This document shows positions 24,338 through 32,860 of a stretch of 64,000 nt of DNA, in pieces (position 1 is the first letter of the stretch; every line of letters starts with the position of its first letter). The stretch spans positions 62,001-126,000 of the forward strand of contig NZ_JAVRHZ010000008.1 in NCBI RefSeq assembly GCF_031846325.1, read 5' to 3'. The translations under genes and the position numbers were made by a program. The DNA comes from Patiriisocius_A hiemis. GTDB lineage: Bacteria > Bacteroidota > Bacteroidia > Flavobacteriales > Flavobacteriaceae. The notes under the pieces were generated by a model. It was given only the letters and a program-made list of their open reading frames with translations, searched no databases and was not told the DNA's origin.

Positions 24338-26248
24338 ATGAGTAACTACCATATAAAAAACCTTGAAGAATACTGGCAGGTGTATCGCAAATCGATTCAA
24401 AATCCTGAACAGTTCTGGGAAGAGATAGCAGAAGAGCATTTTTTATGGAGAAAGAAATGGGATAGTGTGTTGGAGTGGGATTTTAGTAAGCCAGAGGTAA
24501 GCTGGTTTAAAGGTGCAAAACTTAATATTACCGAAAATTGTATAGACAGGCATCTAGCAACTAGAGGAGATAAAACAGCCATCCTTTTTGAGCCCAATAA
24601 TCCAAAAGAAGAAGCACAACACATTACTTATAAACAACTACACGCGCGAGTTTGTCAATTTGCCAATGTATTAAAAGCACAAGGAGTTACAAAAGGCGAT
24701 AGGGTATGTCTCTATTTACCTATGATACCAGAACTAGCCATAGCGGTTTTAGCGTGTGCTAGAATTGGCGCAGTCCATTCAGTTGTGTTTGCTGGTTTTA
24801 GTGCATCTGCATTAGCTACTCGTATAAATGATTGTGATTGTAAACTTATAATTTGTAGTGATGGTTCTTATAGAGGTGCAAAAACTATCGATTTAAAAAG
24901 CATTGTAGACGAGGCTTTAGAAGACTGTCAAAGTGTTTCTAAATCACTAGTAATAAAAAGAACTAACGGAAACGTAACCATGAAAGAAGGTAGAGATATC
25001 TGGCTACAACCATTGCTAGATGTAGCAGATACTTCTTGTCCAGCTACTATTATGGATGCCGAAGATCCTCTTTTTGTATTATACACTTCTGGGTCTACTG
25101 GAAAACCAAAAGGAATGGTGCATACTACGGGTGGTTATATGGTGTATGCAGCCTATAGTTTTAAAAATGTTTTTCAGTATACAGAACAAGATATATATTG
25201 GTGTACTGCAGACATTGGTTGGATTACCGGACATAGCTATATAGTTTATGGCCCTCTTGTAAATGGTGCTACAACAGTCATGTTTGAAGGTGTTCCCTCC
25301 TATCCAGATTTTGGTCGTTTCTGGGAAATTGTAGAAAAACATAAAGTGAATCAGTTTTACACCGCTCCAACAGCGATACGCGCTTTAGCAAAAGAAAACC
25401 TATCTTTTGTTGAGAAATATGACCTTTCTAGTCTAAAAGTGTTAGGTACGGTTGGAGAACCCATAAACGAAGAAGCCTGGCATTGGTATAATGATAACAT
25501 AGGTAAGAAAAATAGTCCTATTGTAGATACCTGGTGGCAAACCGAAACAGGTGGAATTATGATAAGCCCTATCCCCTATACAACCCCAACTATACCTACA
25601 TTTGCAACATTCCCACTACCTGGCATTCAGCCTGCACTTCTTAATGAAAATGGAGAGGAGTTAAAAGGCAATCAAGTAGAAGGGAAATTGGCCATTAAAT
25701 TTCCATGGCCTTCTATGGCTCGAACTATCTACGGAAATCATCAACGCTATAAAGAAACCTATTTTAGTGCTTTTAAAAACATGTACTTTACTGGTGATGG
25801 CGCTCGTAGAGATGCTGTTGGCTATTACAGGATTACTGGGCGTGTGGACGATGTAATAATTGTAAGTGGTCATAACCTAGGGACTGCGCCTATTGAAGAT
25901 GCTATTAACGAACACCCAGCAGTTGCCGAAAGTGCTATTGTAGGTTTCCCACATGATATAAAAGGAAATGCTCTTTATGGTTATATTACCTTAAAAGAAA
26001 CTGGAGAGAGTAGAAATCATGACAATCTTAGAAAAGAAATAAATCAATTAATTACTGAAAGAATTGGCCCTATTGCCAAGCTTGAGAAAATTCAGTTTAC
26101 ACTTGGACTTCCAAAAACTCGAAGCGGGAAAATTATGAGGCGTATCTTACGTAAAATAGCTGAAAAAGACACAAATAACCTTGGTGATACTAGTACGTTG
26201 CTTAATCCTGAAGTAGTACAAAATATTATTGATAATGCATTGGTATAA
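24338..26248 (+). CDS. acs: Acetyl-CoA synthetase (AMP-forming)
   Basis: A 636-residue ATP-dependent acetate:CoA ligase that activates acetate through acetyl-AMP. The ACAS N-terminal segment precedes the A3 motif TSGSTGKPKGMVHT (about 250-263). WWQTETGG (about 395-402), YFTGDGARRD and GRVDDVIIVSGHNLGTAPIE (hinge) follow. The C-terminal RSGKIMRR holds the lysine (about 600) normally acetylated to switch the enzyme off. Length is slightly short of the 650 average but all motifs are present. Single gene downstream of ssrA; no clear promoter box found. Confidence 0.95.
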   Translation: MSNYHIKNLEEYWQVYRKSIQNPEQFWEEIAEEHFLWRKKWDSVLEWDFSKPEVSWFKGAKLNITENCIDRHLATRGDKTAILFEPNNPKEEAQHITYKQLHARVCQFANVLKAQGVTKGDRVCLYLPMIPELAIAVLACARIGAVHSVVFAGFSASALATRINDCDCKLIICSDGSYRGAKTIDLKSIVDEALEDCQSVSKSLVIKRTNGNVTMKEGRDIWLQPLLDVADTSCPATIMDAEDPLFVLYTSGSTGKPKGMVHTTGGYMVYAAYSFKNVFQYTEQDIYWCTADIGWITGHSYIVYGPLVNGATTVMFEGVPSYPDFGRFWEIVEKHKVNQFYTAPTAIRALAKENLSFVEKYDLSSLKVLGTVGEPINEEAWHWYNDNIGKKNSPIVDTWWQTETGGIMISPIPYTTPTIPTFATFPLPGIQPALLNENGEELKGNQVEGKLAIKFPWPSMARTIYGNHQRYKETYFSAFKNMYFTGDGARRDAVGYYRITGRVDDVIIVSGHNLGTAPIEDAINEHPAVAESAIVGFPHDIKGNALYGYITLKETGESRNHDNLRKEINQLITERIGPIAKLEKIQFTLGLPKTRSGKIMRRILRKIAEKDTNNLGDTSTLLNPEVVQNIIDNALV

Positions 26249-26284
26249 TTAACGATTACTATCATTTATTATCATAAACTTTTA

Positions 26285-26292
26285 TATCTTTG
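26285..26292 (+). promoter_or_regulatory. Bacteroidota -7 box of small peptide gene
   Basis: TATCTTTG matches TAnnTTTG perfectly, 29 bases before the ATG at 26322. It supports the small ORF as an independent transcript ended by the terminator at 26422. Confidence 0.6.
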
Positions 26293-26321
26293 AAACATCT
26301 TTAACACTAAAAAATAATATC

Positions 26322-26405
26322 ATGGGCGTTGGTGGAATCGTAATTGGAACAATACTATTATGTTTATTTTTAGGTTTACTAATTGAACTTAAAGAAAGAA
26401 CATAG
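26322..26405 (+). CDS. 27-residue single-helix membrane peptide
   Basis: Short ORF reading MGVGGIVIGTILLCL and so on, one hydrophobic helix of about 19 residues ending in a charged tail ELKERT. I do not recognise it. It has a perfect -7 box 29 bases upstream and a symmetrical terminator 16 bases downstream, so it makes a complete tiny transcription unit between acs and ohr. A toxin-like or regulatory membrane peptide, or a small subunit, is possible; nothing shows which. Confidence 0.5.
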   Translation: MGVGGIVIGTILLCLFLGLLIELKERT

Positions 26406-26421
26406 TCTACTCTATTAAATT

Positions 26422-26453
26422 AAAAAAAGCCTCAATATTGAGGCTTTTTTTTT
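26422..26453. terminator. Bidirectional terminator
   Basis: GCCTCAA/TTGAGGC stem with A-run before and T9 after, between the small peptide gene and the convergent ohr. Confidence 0.85.
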
Positions 26454-26469
26454 ATAAATATGACTTCTA

Positions 26470-26898
26470 TTACTCGTCTAATAGCAAGTTAAGAGTAACA
26501 GTAATATTATCTCTTGTTGCCTTACTAAAAGGGCACATTTCATGTGCTTTTTTTATGATATCCTCTCCCGTTTCTAGGTCTACCTCAGGAACATAGCAGT
26601 CTAATGTGGCTTCTAAGAAAAATCCATCTTCATCTTTACAAAAACCAATCGTTGCTGTTACACTAATAGCACTAGCATCTGCTTTTATTTCTTCTTGGTC
26701 CATTACTGCTTGCATAGCACCACCAAAGCAAGCTGCATAAGCCGCTCCAAACAATTGCTCCGGATTGGTTCCTTCACCGCCATCACCGCCCATTCCTTTA
26801 GGAACAGATAATGGCAAATCTAAAGGTCCATCTTTTGAGGCTACGTGTCCTGCTCTACCGCCTTCGGCTACAGAAACTCCTTCATATAAAGTTTTCAT
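26470..26898 (-). CDS. ohr: Organic hydroperoxide resistance protein (OsmC/Ohr)
   Basis: A 142-residue thiol peroxidase that reduces organic hydroperoxides. The two catalytic cysteines are in YAACFGGAM (about Cys57) and MCPFSKATR (about Cys121). The Ohr-type N-terminus GGRAGHVASKDGPLDLPLSVPKGMGG carries the conserved Arg. Length is exact for the family. No adjacent OhrR-type MarR regulator is present. It is divergent from meaB; its upstream 90 bases are AT-rich without a clear TAnnTTTG on the minus strand. Confidence 0.93.
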   Translation of the reverse strand: MKTLYEGVSVAEGGRAGHVASKDGPLDLPLSVPKGMGGDGGEGTNPEQLFGAAYAACFGGAMQAVMDQEEIKADASAISVTATIGFCKDEDGFFLEATLDCYVPEVDLETGEDIIKKAHEMCPFSKATRDNITVTLNLLLDE

Positions 26899-26966
26899 TG
26901 TATATTATATTATAATTAGTTTCTCTAATATACTATGACTCGTTATTCTATTAAAACCAATTCTCA

Positions 26967-26974
26967 TAAATTTG
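26967..26974 (+). promoter_or_regulatory. Bacteroidota -7 box of meaB
   Basis: TAAATTTG matches TAnnTTTG, 15 bases before the meaB ATG at 26990. Confidence 0.5.
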
Positions 26975-26989
26975 TCATAAATTAAACCA

Positions 26990-28066
26990 ATGGCAGCAAA
27001 AAAGAAGTCTAAAGCGTTATCTGAAAAACAAGGAGTAGAAAAACTTCCCTCTTTGAGTCAAGACGCTGCTGCAAAAATTAAAGAAAAGCGCAAACAGGTA
27101 AAAGAAGCTTCTACAATTACAAAAAAACTTATTGAAGGCGACAAAACTGCACTAAGCCAAGCAATTACATTAATAGAAAGTACTGCAATAAAGCATCAAG
27201 CTATTGCAAAAGCCATTATAGAGCAATGCTTACCTTATTCTAATAATGCTATAAGAATTGGTATTACTGGAGTTCCTGGAGTTGGAAAAAGTACTTTTAT
27301 TGAAAGTTTTGGAAAACTCCTAATTACAGAAAACTATAAAGTTGCAGTGTTAGCAGTAGACCCTAGTAGTTCTGTAAGCAAAGGAAGTATTCTTGGTGAT
27401 AAAACTAGAATGGAAGAACTAGTAAAAGAAGACCATGCTTTTATTAGACCGTCAGCTTCTGGAAGCTCTCTAGGTGGCGTTGCTAGAAAAACAAGAGAGG
27501 CCATTATTTTATGTGAAGCAGCCGGTTTTAATTGTATTTTAATTGAAACTGTAGGCGTGGGGCAAAGTGAAACTGCGGTACACAGTATGACAGACTTTTT
27601 CTTGTTACTTAAATTGGCAGGTGCAGGTGACGAATTACAAGGAATTAAAAGAGGTATTATGGAAATGGCAGACGCCATAGTAATTAATAAAGCGGATGGT
27701 GATAATGTAAAAGCTGCCAAATTAGCAAAAACTGAGTTTAATAGAGCTTTACACCTTTATCCACCTAAAGAAAGTGGTTGGGTGCCCAAAACACTAACCT
27801 GTAGTGCAATTACTTCAGAAGGCGTAGATAGTATTTTTAAAATGCTTCAACTTTATTTTACCGAAGTAAAAGAAAATAAATATTTCCAAGAGAAGAGAAA
27901 TCAGCAAAACAAATATTGGTTTTTACAAACTATTAAAGAAACGTTACAACGTGATTTTTTTGAGAAACCTTCAGTAAAAAAAGAGTTAGAGCTCCAACTT
28001 AATAAATTACAAAGGCAGGAAACCACTCCTTTTGAAGCAGCGCAAAAAATTCTAGAACTTAGATAA
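26990..28066 (+). CDS. meaB: Methylmalonyl-CoA mutase-associated GTPase MeaB
   Basis: A 358-residue G3E-type GTPase that protects and reloads B12-dependent methylmalonyl-CoA mutase. P-loop GVPGVGKST (about 94-102), AVDPSSSVSKGSILGDKTRM (about 123-142), ETVGVGQSE (about 184-192) and the NKAD base-specificity motif are all present. A basic N-terminal extension of about 45 residues is longer than in many homologues. The mutase genes are not in this window. It overlaps the convergent epimerase gene by 15 bases. Confidence 0.95.
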   Translation: MAAKKKSKALSEKQGVEKLPSLSQDAAAKIKEKRKQVKEASTITKKLIEGDKTALSQAITLIESTAIKHQAIAKAIIEQCLPYSNNAIRIGITGVPGVGKSTFIESFGKLLITENYKVAVLAVDPSSSVSKGSILGDKTRMEELVKEDHAFIRPSASGSSLGGVARKTREAIILCEAAGFNCILIETVGVGQSETAVHSMTDFFLLLKLAGAGDELQGIKRGIMEMADAIVINKADGDNVKAAKLAKTEFNRALHLYPPKESGWVPKTLTCSAITSEGVDSIFKMLQLYFTEVKENKYFQEKRNQQNKYWFLQTIKETLQRDFFEKPSVKKELELQLNKLQRQETTPFEAAQKILELR

Positions 28067-28996
28067 CCCTTTAAACCATTCTATTTGTGCAGCAACGCCT
28101 TCTTCTAAAGTAGTAGTAGGATTATAGTTGAGTAACTTTCTAGCTTTTTCGATATTGGCATGTGTCCTAGATTGATCACCAATTCTAGCTGGCATATTTT
28201 GTATTGTAATAGAAAGGTTTAATAGTTTTTCAACAGTTTTAATACCCATTAAAGTACTATTCTCTACTTCAGTACCTAAATTAAATATTTCTCCATTGCA
28301 TATTTCTTGTTTATCTAATACACTACAAATTCCATCTACAATATCTTGTACGTAAGTATAACTTCGTAAATGTTTTTCGCTGCCATTAAACAAGGGGAAA
28401 GGTTTATTATTAATAGCAGAATCTATAAGACGCGTATATAACTTATCGGGTCTTTCTCTTGGTCCATATACTGAGAATAAACGTAATGAAGTTGCATTAA
28501 TAACACCTCTTCTTTGATATGATAACACCAGTTGCTCTGCTGCTAATTTAGTAACACCATACCAAGAAGCAGGTTTTGCAGGGTGTGTTTCTGGAAAAGT
28601 AGCCTCTAATCCATAAACTGATGATGTAGAAATATTTACAAAAAATGGCTTTTTATTTTGTAAAGCAATTAGGTCTAAAAGACGCTGGGTTGCTATAACA
28701 TTATTAGATAAGTAATCATCAAAAGTACTACTACTTGAAATCCCAGGATGAGCTGCAAAGTGAAATATAACATCAAATTTTTCAGAAAGAAGATTTTCTA
28801 AACTAGCTGTTCTTAAATCAAGTTCTTGAAAGGTGACACCTTTGTTTTGGATGGATAATGCATTAGATTTTTTTAGGGTAGCATTATAATAAGGAGAAAA
28901 ATTATCTACTCCAAAGACATTATGCCTTGTAGTAGCTAATCGCTCTGCTATATGCGACCCAATAAATCCTGCAGCACCTGTAATTAATATCTTCAT
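28052..28996 (-). CDS. NAD-dependent nucleotide-sugar epimerase/dehydratase (extended SDR)
   Basis: A protein of about 314 residues if started at ATG 28996 (MKILITGAAGFIGSHIAE); an upstream in-frame start adds seven residues. Rossmann motif GAAGFIGS (about 7-14), catalytic Ser-Tyr-Lys as STSSVYG and YGVTKLAAE, and SLRLFSVYGPRERPD match the GalE/UDP-glucuronate-epimerase group. Precise substrate unknown. It is divergent from the GT2-LAB_N-ArnT genes across 109 bases and may supply their sugar. Its 3' end overlaps meaB by 15 bases. Confidence 0.85.
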   Translation of the reverse strand: MKILITGAAGFIGSHIAERLATTRHNVFGVDNFSPYYNATLKKSNALSIQNKGVTFQELDLRTASLENLLSEKFDVIFHFAAHPGISSSSTFDDYLSNNVIATQRLLDLIALQNKKPFFVNISTSSVYGLEATFPETHPAKPASWYGVTKLAAEQLVLSYQRRGVINATSLRLFSVYGPRERPDKLYTRLIDSAINNKPFPLFNGSEKHLRSYTYVQDIVDGICSVLDKQEICNGEIFNLGTEVENSTLMGIKTVEKLLNLSITIQNMPARIGDQSRTHANIEKARKLLNYNPTTTLEEGVAAQIEWFKGLSKF

Positions 28997-29072
28997 AAGG
29001 TTTCTTAGAGCTTGCAAAATAACATCTTTTTCGCTTTATTTTTTTAAAAGTGTCTCATTCTTAAAAAAGAAA

Positions 29073-29080
29073 TACTTTTG
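29073..29080 (+). promoter_or_regulatory. Bacteroidota -7 box of the GT2-LAB_N-ArnT operon
   Basis: TACTTTTG followed by C matches TAnnTTTG, 25 bases before the ATG at 29106. No clear -33 TTG. Confidence 0.55.
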
Positions 29081-29105
29081 CAGCTACTAAACCATAATTA
29101 ATGCC

Positions 29106-29816
29106 ATGTATCAATTTACAGTTATTGTACCTGTATATAACGAAGAGGATAACTTACAACGAGTTAAAGACGAGTTTTTAGCATATTTTAAAATTGCAAT
29201 TAAAAAAACAAAAGTGCTATTTGTAAATGATGGCTCTACAGATAAAAGTTTAACTTCCATTAAGTCTATTTGCATTGATAATGATGCTTTTAGTTATATA
29301 AGTTTTGATAAAAATAGAGGATTAAGTGCAGCTATAAAAGCAGGTTTTGATTATGTTGAAACCCCACTTCTGGGATATATTGATAGCGATTTACAAACCA
29401 CTCCAAAGGACTTTAATCTTCTATTAGAGCATATAGAAAAATACGACTTAGTTACAGGCGTTAGAGCCAACAGAAAAGATAGTTTTGTAAAAAATATGTC
29501 TTCTAAAATTGCTAATGGAATTAGACGTGCTTTTACTCATGACGGCATGGATGATACTGGATGCCCTCTAAAAGTAATAAAGACCGAATTTGCCCAAAGA
29601 ATACCAATGTTTAAGGGCCTACACCGCTTTTTACCAGCAATGATTTTATTACAAAACGGGAACGTATTACAAGTACCTGTTCAACATTTTCCAAGAATTG
29701 CAGGAACTGCAAAATTTGGACTATGGAATAGGTTATTAGGACCGCTTATGGATTGTTTTGCATATCTATGGATGAAGAGAAAGTATATTAATTATAATGT
29801 TGCCGAAAAAGGATGA
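29106..29816 (+). CDS. GT2 polyprenyl-phosphate glycosyltransferase, ArnC/DPM1-like
   Basis: A 236-residue family 2 glycosyltransferase without membrane tail. VIVPVYNEEDNLQ (about 7-19), FVNDGSTDKS (about 40-49) and the metal motif GYIDSDLQTTP (about 95-105) are clear. It likely charges undecaprenyl phosphate with a sugar at the cytoplasmic face. It overlaps the LAB_N gene by four bases (ATGA), and an ArnT-like transferase follows, the donor-carrier-transferase order expected for lipid A or other envelope glycosylation. Confidence 0.88.
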   Translation: MYQFTVIVPVYNEEDNLQRVKDEFLAYFKIAIKKTKVLFVNDGSTDKSLTSIKSICIDNDAFSYISFDKNRGLSAAIKAGFDYVETPLLGYIDSDLQTTPKDFNLLLEHIEKYDLVTGVRANRKDSFVKNMSSKIANGIRRAFTHDGMDDTGCPLKVIKTEFAQRIPMFKGLHRFLPAMILLQNGNVLQVPVQHFPRIAGTAKFGLWNRLLGPLMDCFAYLWMKRKYINYNVAEKG

Positions 29817-30457
29817 GTGAATATCTAAATTATATTACACTCATTGGTTTTATAGGACAGGGCTTATTCTTTTCTAGGTTCGCAGTACAGCTTTTTCTAT
29901 CTGAAAAACATAAACGTGTTATTACACCTTCTGTTTTCTGGAAACTAAGTTTACTAGCTTCGGTTATTTTCTTTGTCTATGGTTATTTAAGAGAAGATTT
30001 TTCAATCATGTTAGGGCAAACATTTACTTATTTTATATACATAAGAAACCTTCAGTTGCAAGACGAATGGAAAAAGCTTCACAAATCATTTCAGCTATTA
30101 TTATATGCTTTTCCAGGCTTTATTATTATTTATGCCTTCAATAATGGTATTTATGACCTTGACAAATTACTCAATAAAGAGAATATCGCGCCTTGGTTGC
30201 TAGCCCTAGGTATTGTAGCACAGCTAGTTTTTATTTTTCGATTTATCTATCAATGGATTACTTCAGAAAAAAAGAAAACATCCCATTTACCTATCGGCTT
30301 TTGGAGAATAAGCCTTGCCGGATCACTCCTTATTTTAACCTATGCAATTTTACGTGTAGACATTGTTTTAATGGTAGCCCACGGTGTTGGACTATTTGTC
30401 TATCTTAGAAATATCTTTATCTGGAAAAAACAAGTAGATGAAAACCCTGTGGAATAA
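29813..30457 (+). CDS. Membrane protein with two LAB_N domains
   Basis: A 214-residue membrane protein made of two repeats of the lipid-A-disaccharide-synthase N-terminal domain (LAB_N). Each has three helices and a matching core: FIGQGLFFSRFAVQLFLSEK with a later YGYLREDFSIMLGQTFTYFIYIRN, and VAQLVFIFRFIYQWITSEK with YAILRVDIVLMVAHGVGLFVYLRN. LpxB activity is not expected because the glycosyltransferase domain is absent. Similar proteins sit in ArnT-type clusters and may flip or bind the lipid-linked sugar. It overlaps both neighbours (4 and 20 bases), implying translational coupling. Confidence 0.85.
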   Translation: MSEYLNYITLIGFIGQGLFFSRFAVQLFLSEKHKRVITPSVFWKLSLLASVIFFVYGYLREDFSIMLGQTFTYFIYIRNLQLQDEWKKLHKSFQLLLYAFPGFIIIYAFNNGIYDLDKLLNKENIAPWLLALGIVAQLVFIFRFIYQWITSEKKKTSHLPIGFWRISLAGSLLILTYAILRVDIVLMVAHGVGLFVYLRNIFIWKKQVDENPVE

Positions 30458-32075
30458 CAAATTGCTCGTTTTAGCTCTCTTAAGTATCACACTTTTTGTT
30501 GTGAATTTAGACGCACTATTTGTGAACATCATGGAGGCTAGAAATTTTATTACAGCTAGAGAAATGTTGCAAGATGGCAACTGGATTTTTACAACATTAA
30601 ATGGTGAACCTCGCTACCAAAAGCCCCCATTACCTACTTGGATTACTGCTGCTTTTGGATTTGTTTTTAGCCTAAAAAACATCATTTTTTTACGACTCCC
30701 TGCTGCTTTAATGGGAATACTTTTGGTACTTGTCACCTATAAATTTTCTTTAAAAATTTTTAGAAATAAGCAACTTGGTTTTATTGGAGGATTAATCTTG
30801 GCTACTTCCTTTTATGTTGTTTCTGCTAGTAGAGATTCAAATTGGGATATTTACACACATGCTTTTATGATGTTGGGTATTTACTCTGTTTTTAGGTTAT
30901 TAACAAAAGAGAGTAAAAAATATGGATATGCCTTACTTGCTGGACTGTGTATTGGAGCTTCTTTTTTAAGTAAAGGCCCAGTATCCTTATATGCTCTGTT
31001 TTTACCTTTCTTAATTGCATATGGTGTAACATACAAGTTTAAAAAACTTAAAGTAAAGCGAACACCCATCTTACTTTTTTTACTACTAGCAATACTAGTT
31101 TCTGGGAGTTGGTATTGGTATGTCTATACGTTTGATGCGGCAACCATTTCCAAAATAACGCAAAAAGAAGCTGCAAACTGGACAGGTTATAACGTTAGAC
31201 CATTCTATTATTACTGGAGTTTTTTCACACAAAGCGGTGTTTGGACTATAGTCACTTTTATAAGTTTACTCTACCCCTACCTTAAAAATCGTGTAAGTGA
31301 TAAAAAAGCATACACCTTTACATTGCTATGGACGCTTGGGTCATTGGTGTTACTATCTATTATTCCTGAAAAAAAATCTAGATATTTACTACCTGTATTA
31401 ATACCTCTTGCACTTAATGCAGCTTTTTATATAGAATATTTAATTAACAAATTTTCAGAATTGAAAGATAAAAGGGAGACAATCCCTGTATATTTTAATT
31501 TTGGGTTAATAGCAATTATTGGATTGGTGTTTCCAATTGGAGGATACTTTTTTCTGAAAGACCAACTAAGCAACAACTGGTTTTGGTTTATATTATTAGC
31601 AGTTGGATTAAGTGTAACAGGGTTTTTAATGTTCCGTTTTCTTCTGAAAAAAAACATAAAGAAAGTATTCTATTTAACTATTGTTTTTATTACAGTAATA
31701 CTTTGCTTTGGGATGCCGCTTGCTAAAACCCTAACTGTAAATCCGGAGTTTAAAAACATGAAAAGCATACTCAAGTTAACTAATGGGAAGGACTTGAAGG
31801 CATACGATTTTGCTGGTTTTACCCCAGAACTAATTTGGAATTATGGTAAGCCTATTCCAGTTTTAAATACCGAAGAAGGTATTACGATTCCAACTGAAAA
31901 ATCTTTTGTTCTTTTAGTAACTACAGATGACACCAAAAGAGTAATTAATACTTTTTACAATTTAGGATATAGCCTAGAAAAAGTAGATTATATTGACATG
32001 AATCCACACCCAAAAGAGAGTAGCTCTCATAAAGTTAGATTGTACCGTAATGTGTTTTTAGTTAAGAGGCAGTAA
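30438..32075 (+). CDS. ArnT-like family 39 glycosyltransferase
   Basis: A 545-residue GT-C enzyme with about twelve helices. The first outer loop carries FVNIMEARNFITAREML and LNGEPRYQKPPLPTW (about 28-60), the family 39 signature with acidic Glu and the R-Y-x-K-P-P-L motif of ArnT. It likely transfers a sugar from undecaprenyl phosphate to lipid A or another envelope acceptor in the periplasm. It starts inside the LAB_N gene and converges on the PAP2 gene with a 14-base overlap. Substrate cannot be said; aminoarabinose is unlikely without the arnA/arnB genes nearby. Confidence 0.9.
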   Translation: MKTLWNNKLLVLALLSITLFVVNLDALFVNIMEARNFITAREMLQDGNWIFTTLNGEPRYQKPPLPTWITAAFGFVFSLKNIIFLRLPAALMGILLVLVTYKFSLKIFRNKQLGFIGGLILATSFYVVSASRDSNWDIYTHAFMMLGIYSVFRLLTKESKKYGYALLAGLCIGASFLSKGPVSLYALFLPFLIAYGVTYKFKKLKVKRTPILLFLLLAILVSGSWYWYVYTFDAATISKITQKEAANWTGYNVRPFYYYWSFFTQSGVWTIVTFISLLYPYLKNRVSDKKAYTFTLLWTLGSLVLLSIIPEKKSRYLLPVLIPLALNAAFYIEYLINKFSELKDKRETIPVYFNFGLIAIIGLVFPIGGYFFLKDQLSNNWFWFILLAVGLSVTGFLMFRFLLKKNIKKVFYLTIVFITVILCFGMPLAKTLTVNPEFKNMKSILKLTNGKDLKAYDFAGFTPELIWNYGKPIPVLNTEEGITIPTEKSFVLLVTTDDTKRVINTFYNLGYSLEKVDYIDMNPHPKESSSHKVRLYRNVFLVKRQ

Positions 32076-32634
32076 GATTTTTTTTCCGAAGAACCCCTTG
32101 CAGTTTATAAGCACCCAAACCTATACTAGCTCCAAAAAACATCCCAGTAATAATATCTAAAGGGTAATGAACTCCTAAATATATTCTGCTATATGCTACA
32201 AATACTGCCCAGAATAGTAGCAAAAAAGGAGCATATTTATAAAAGGGTTTTAAAAGTAATCCTATAAAAACAGCAGCTGCCATAGAACTAGCAGCATGGG
32301 CAGAAAAATAACCGTATTTTCCACAACGTACTGCGGCAAATCGCATTGTTTCTCTAAGCTCATCTAACTGACAAGGACGCAAACGCTCAAAACCATTTTT
32401 AAATAAATTAGATAGCTGGTCTGTAGCAGTAATCATTAGTGCTGCACATACCATTACTACTAAAGTACTTTTGAGTCCGTATTTTTTAAAAATTAAAAAA
32501 AGTAAGAAAGCATAAAACGGAATCCAAGTCCATTTTAGGGTTACAATACGCCAAAACTCATCCCAAGATTCACTCCCAAAACTATTTAAGAATAAAAACA
32601 ACTCGGTATCATAACGTAATAATTCTTCAATCAT
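32062..32634 (-). CDS. PAP2-type lipid phosphatase
   Basis: A 190-residue membrane phosphatase. The three phosphatase motifs are KNGFERLRP (KX6RP), YFSAHAASSMAA (the SGH motif, here Ser-Ala-His) and SRIYLGVHYPLDI (SRX5HX3D). Five or six helices. Such enzymes remove phosphates from lipid A, undecaprenyl pyrophosphate or phosphatidylglycerol phosphate. Convergent with the ArnT-like gene. It overlaps the acidic small-protein gene by eight bases and so belongs to the MATE operon. A lipid A or carrier-recycling role fits the neighbourhood but is inference. Confidence 0.9.
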   Translation of the reverse strand: MIEELLRYDTELFLFLNSFGSESWDEFWRIVTLKWTWIPFYAFLLFLIFKKYGLKSTLVVMVCAALMITATDQLSNLFKNGFERLRPCQLDELRETMRFAAVRCGKYGYFSAHAASSMAAAVFIGLLLKPFYKYAPFLLLFWAVFVAYSRIYLGVHYPLDIITGMFFGASIGLGAYKLQGVLRKKNLTAS

Positions 32635-32857
32635 CTTCGTAGCGTTTCATTTCTCTATCATAAAACTCACTAGCTTCTCTTATGTAGTTTTCAGTTTCAG
32701 TTTCTAGCTCTTTTTGATCATGATTGTCAAACTCTTCTAACCATTCTACTTCGTCATTTTCTAAATTGATTATAAAGCGAGGAAATTCAGTATGAATTAC
32801 AAAAATAGCATCGGGATAATCTGTATTGTCGCCTAGTAAGTATTTTGGAAATTCCAT
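32627..32857 (-). CDS. Small acidic conserved-type hypothetical protein
   Basis: A 76-residue soluble, strongly acidic protein; the second half is largely Glu/Asp with Tyr (NDEVEWLEEFDNHDQ, then DREMKRYEDD). No family recognised. It starts three bases after the MATE gene and overlaps the PAP2 gene by eight bases, so it is translated with both. Perhaps a cytosolic partner of the membrane proteins; no evidence for a specific role. Confidence 0.7.
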   Translation of the reverse strand: MEFPKYLLGDNTDYPDAIFVIHTEFPRFIINLENDEVEWLEEFDNHDQKELETETENYIREASEFYDREMKRYEDD

Positions 32858-32860
32858 AGA

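Noticed and set aside
28052..32075. Full aminoarabinose (Arn) pathway
   Set aside because: No ArnA or ArnB homologue is present; only GT2, LAB_N and ArnT-like functions support lipid-linked sugar transfer in general.
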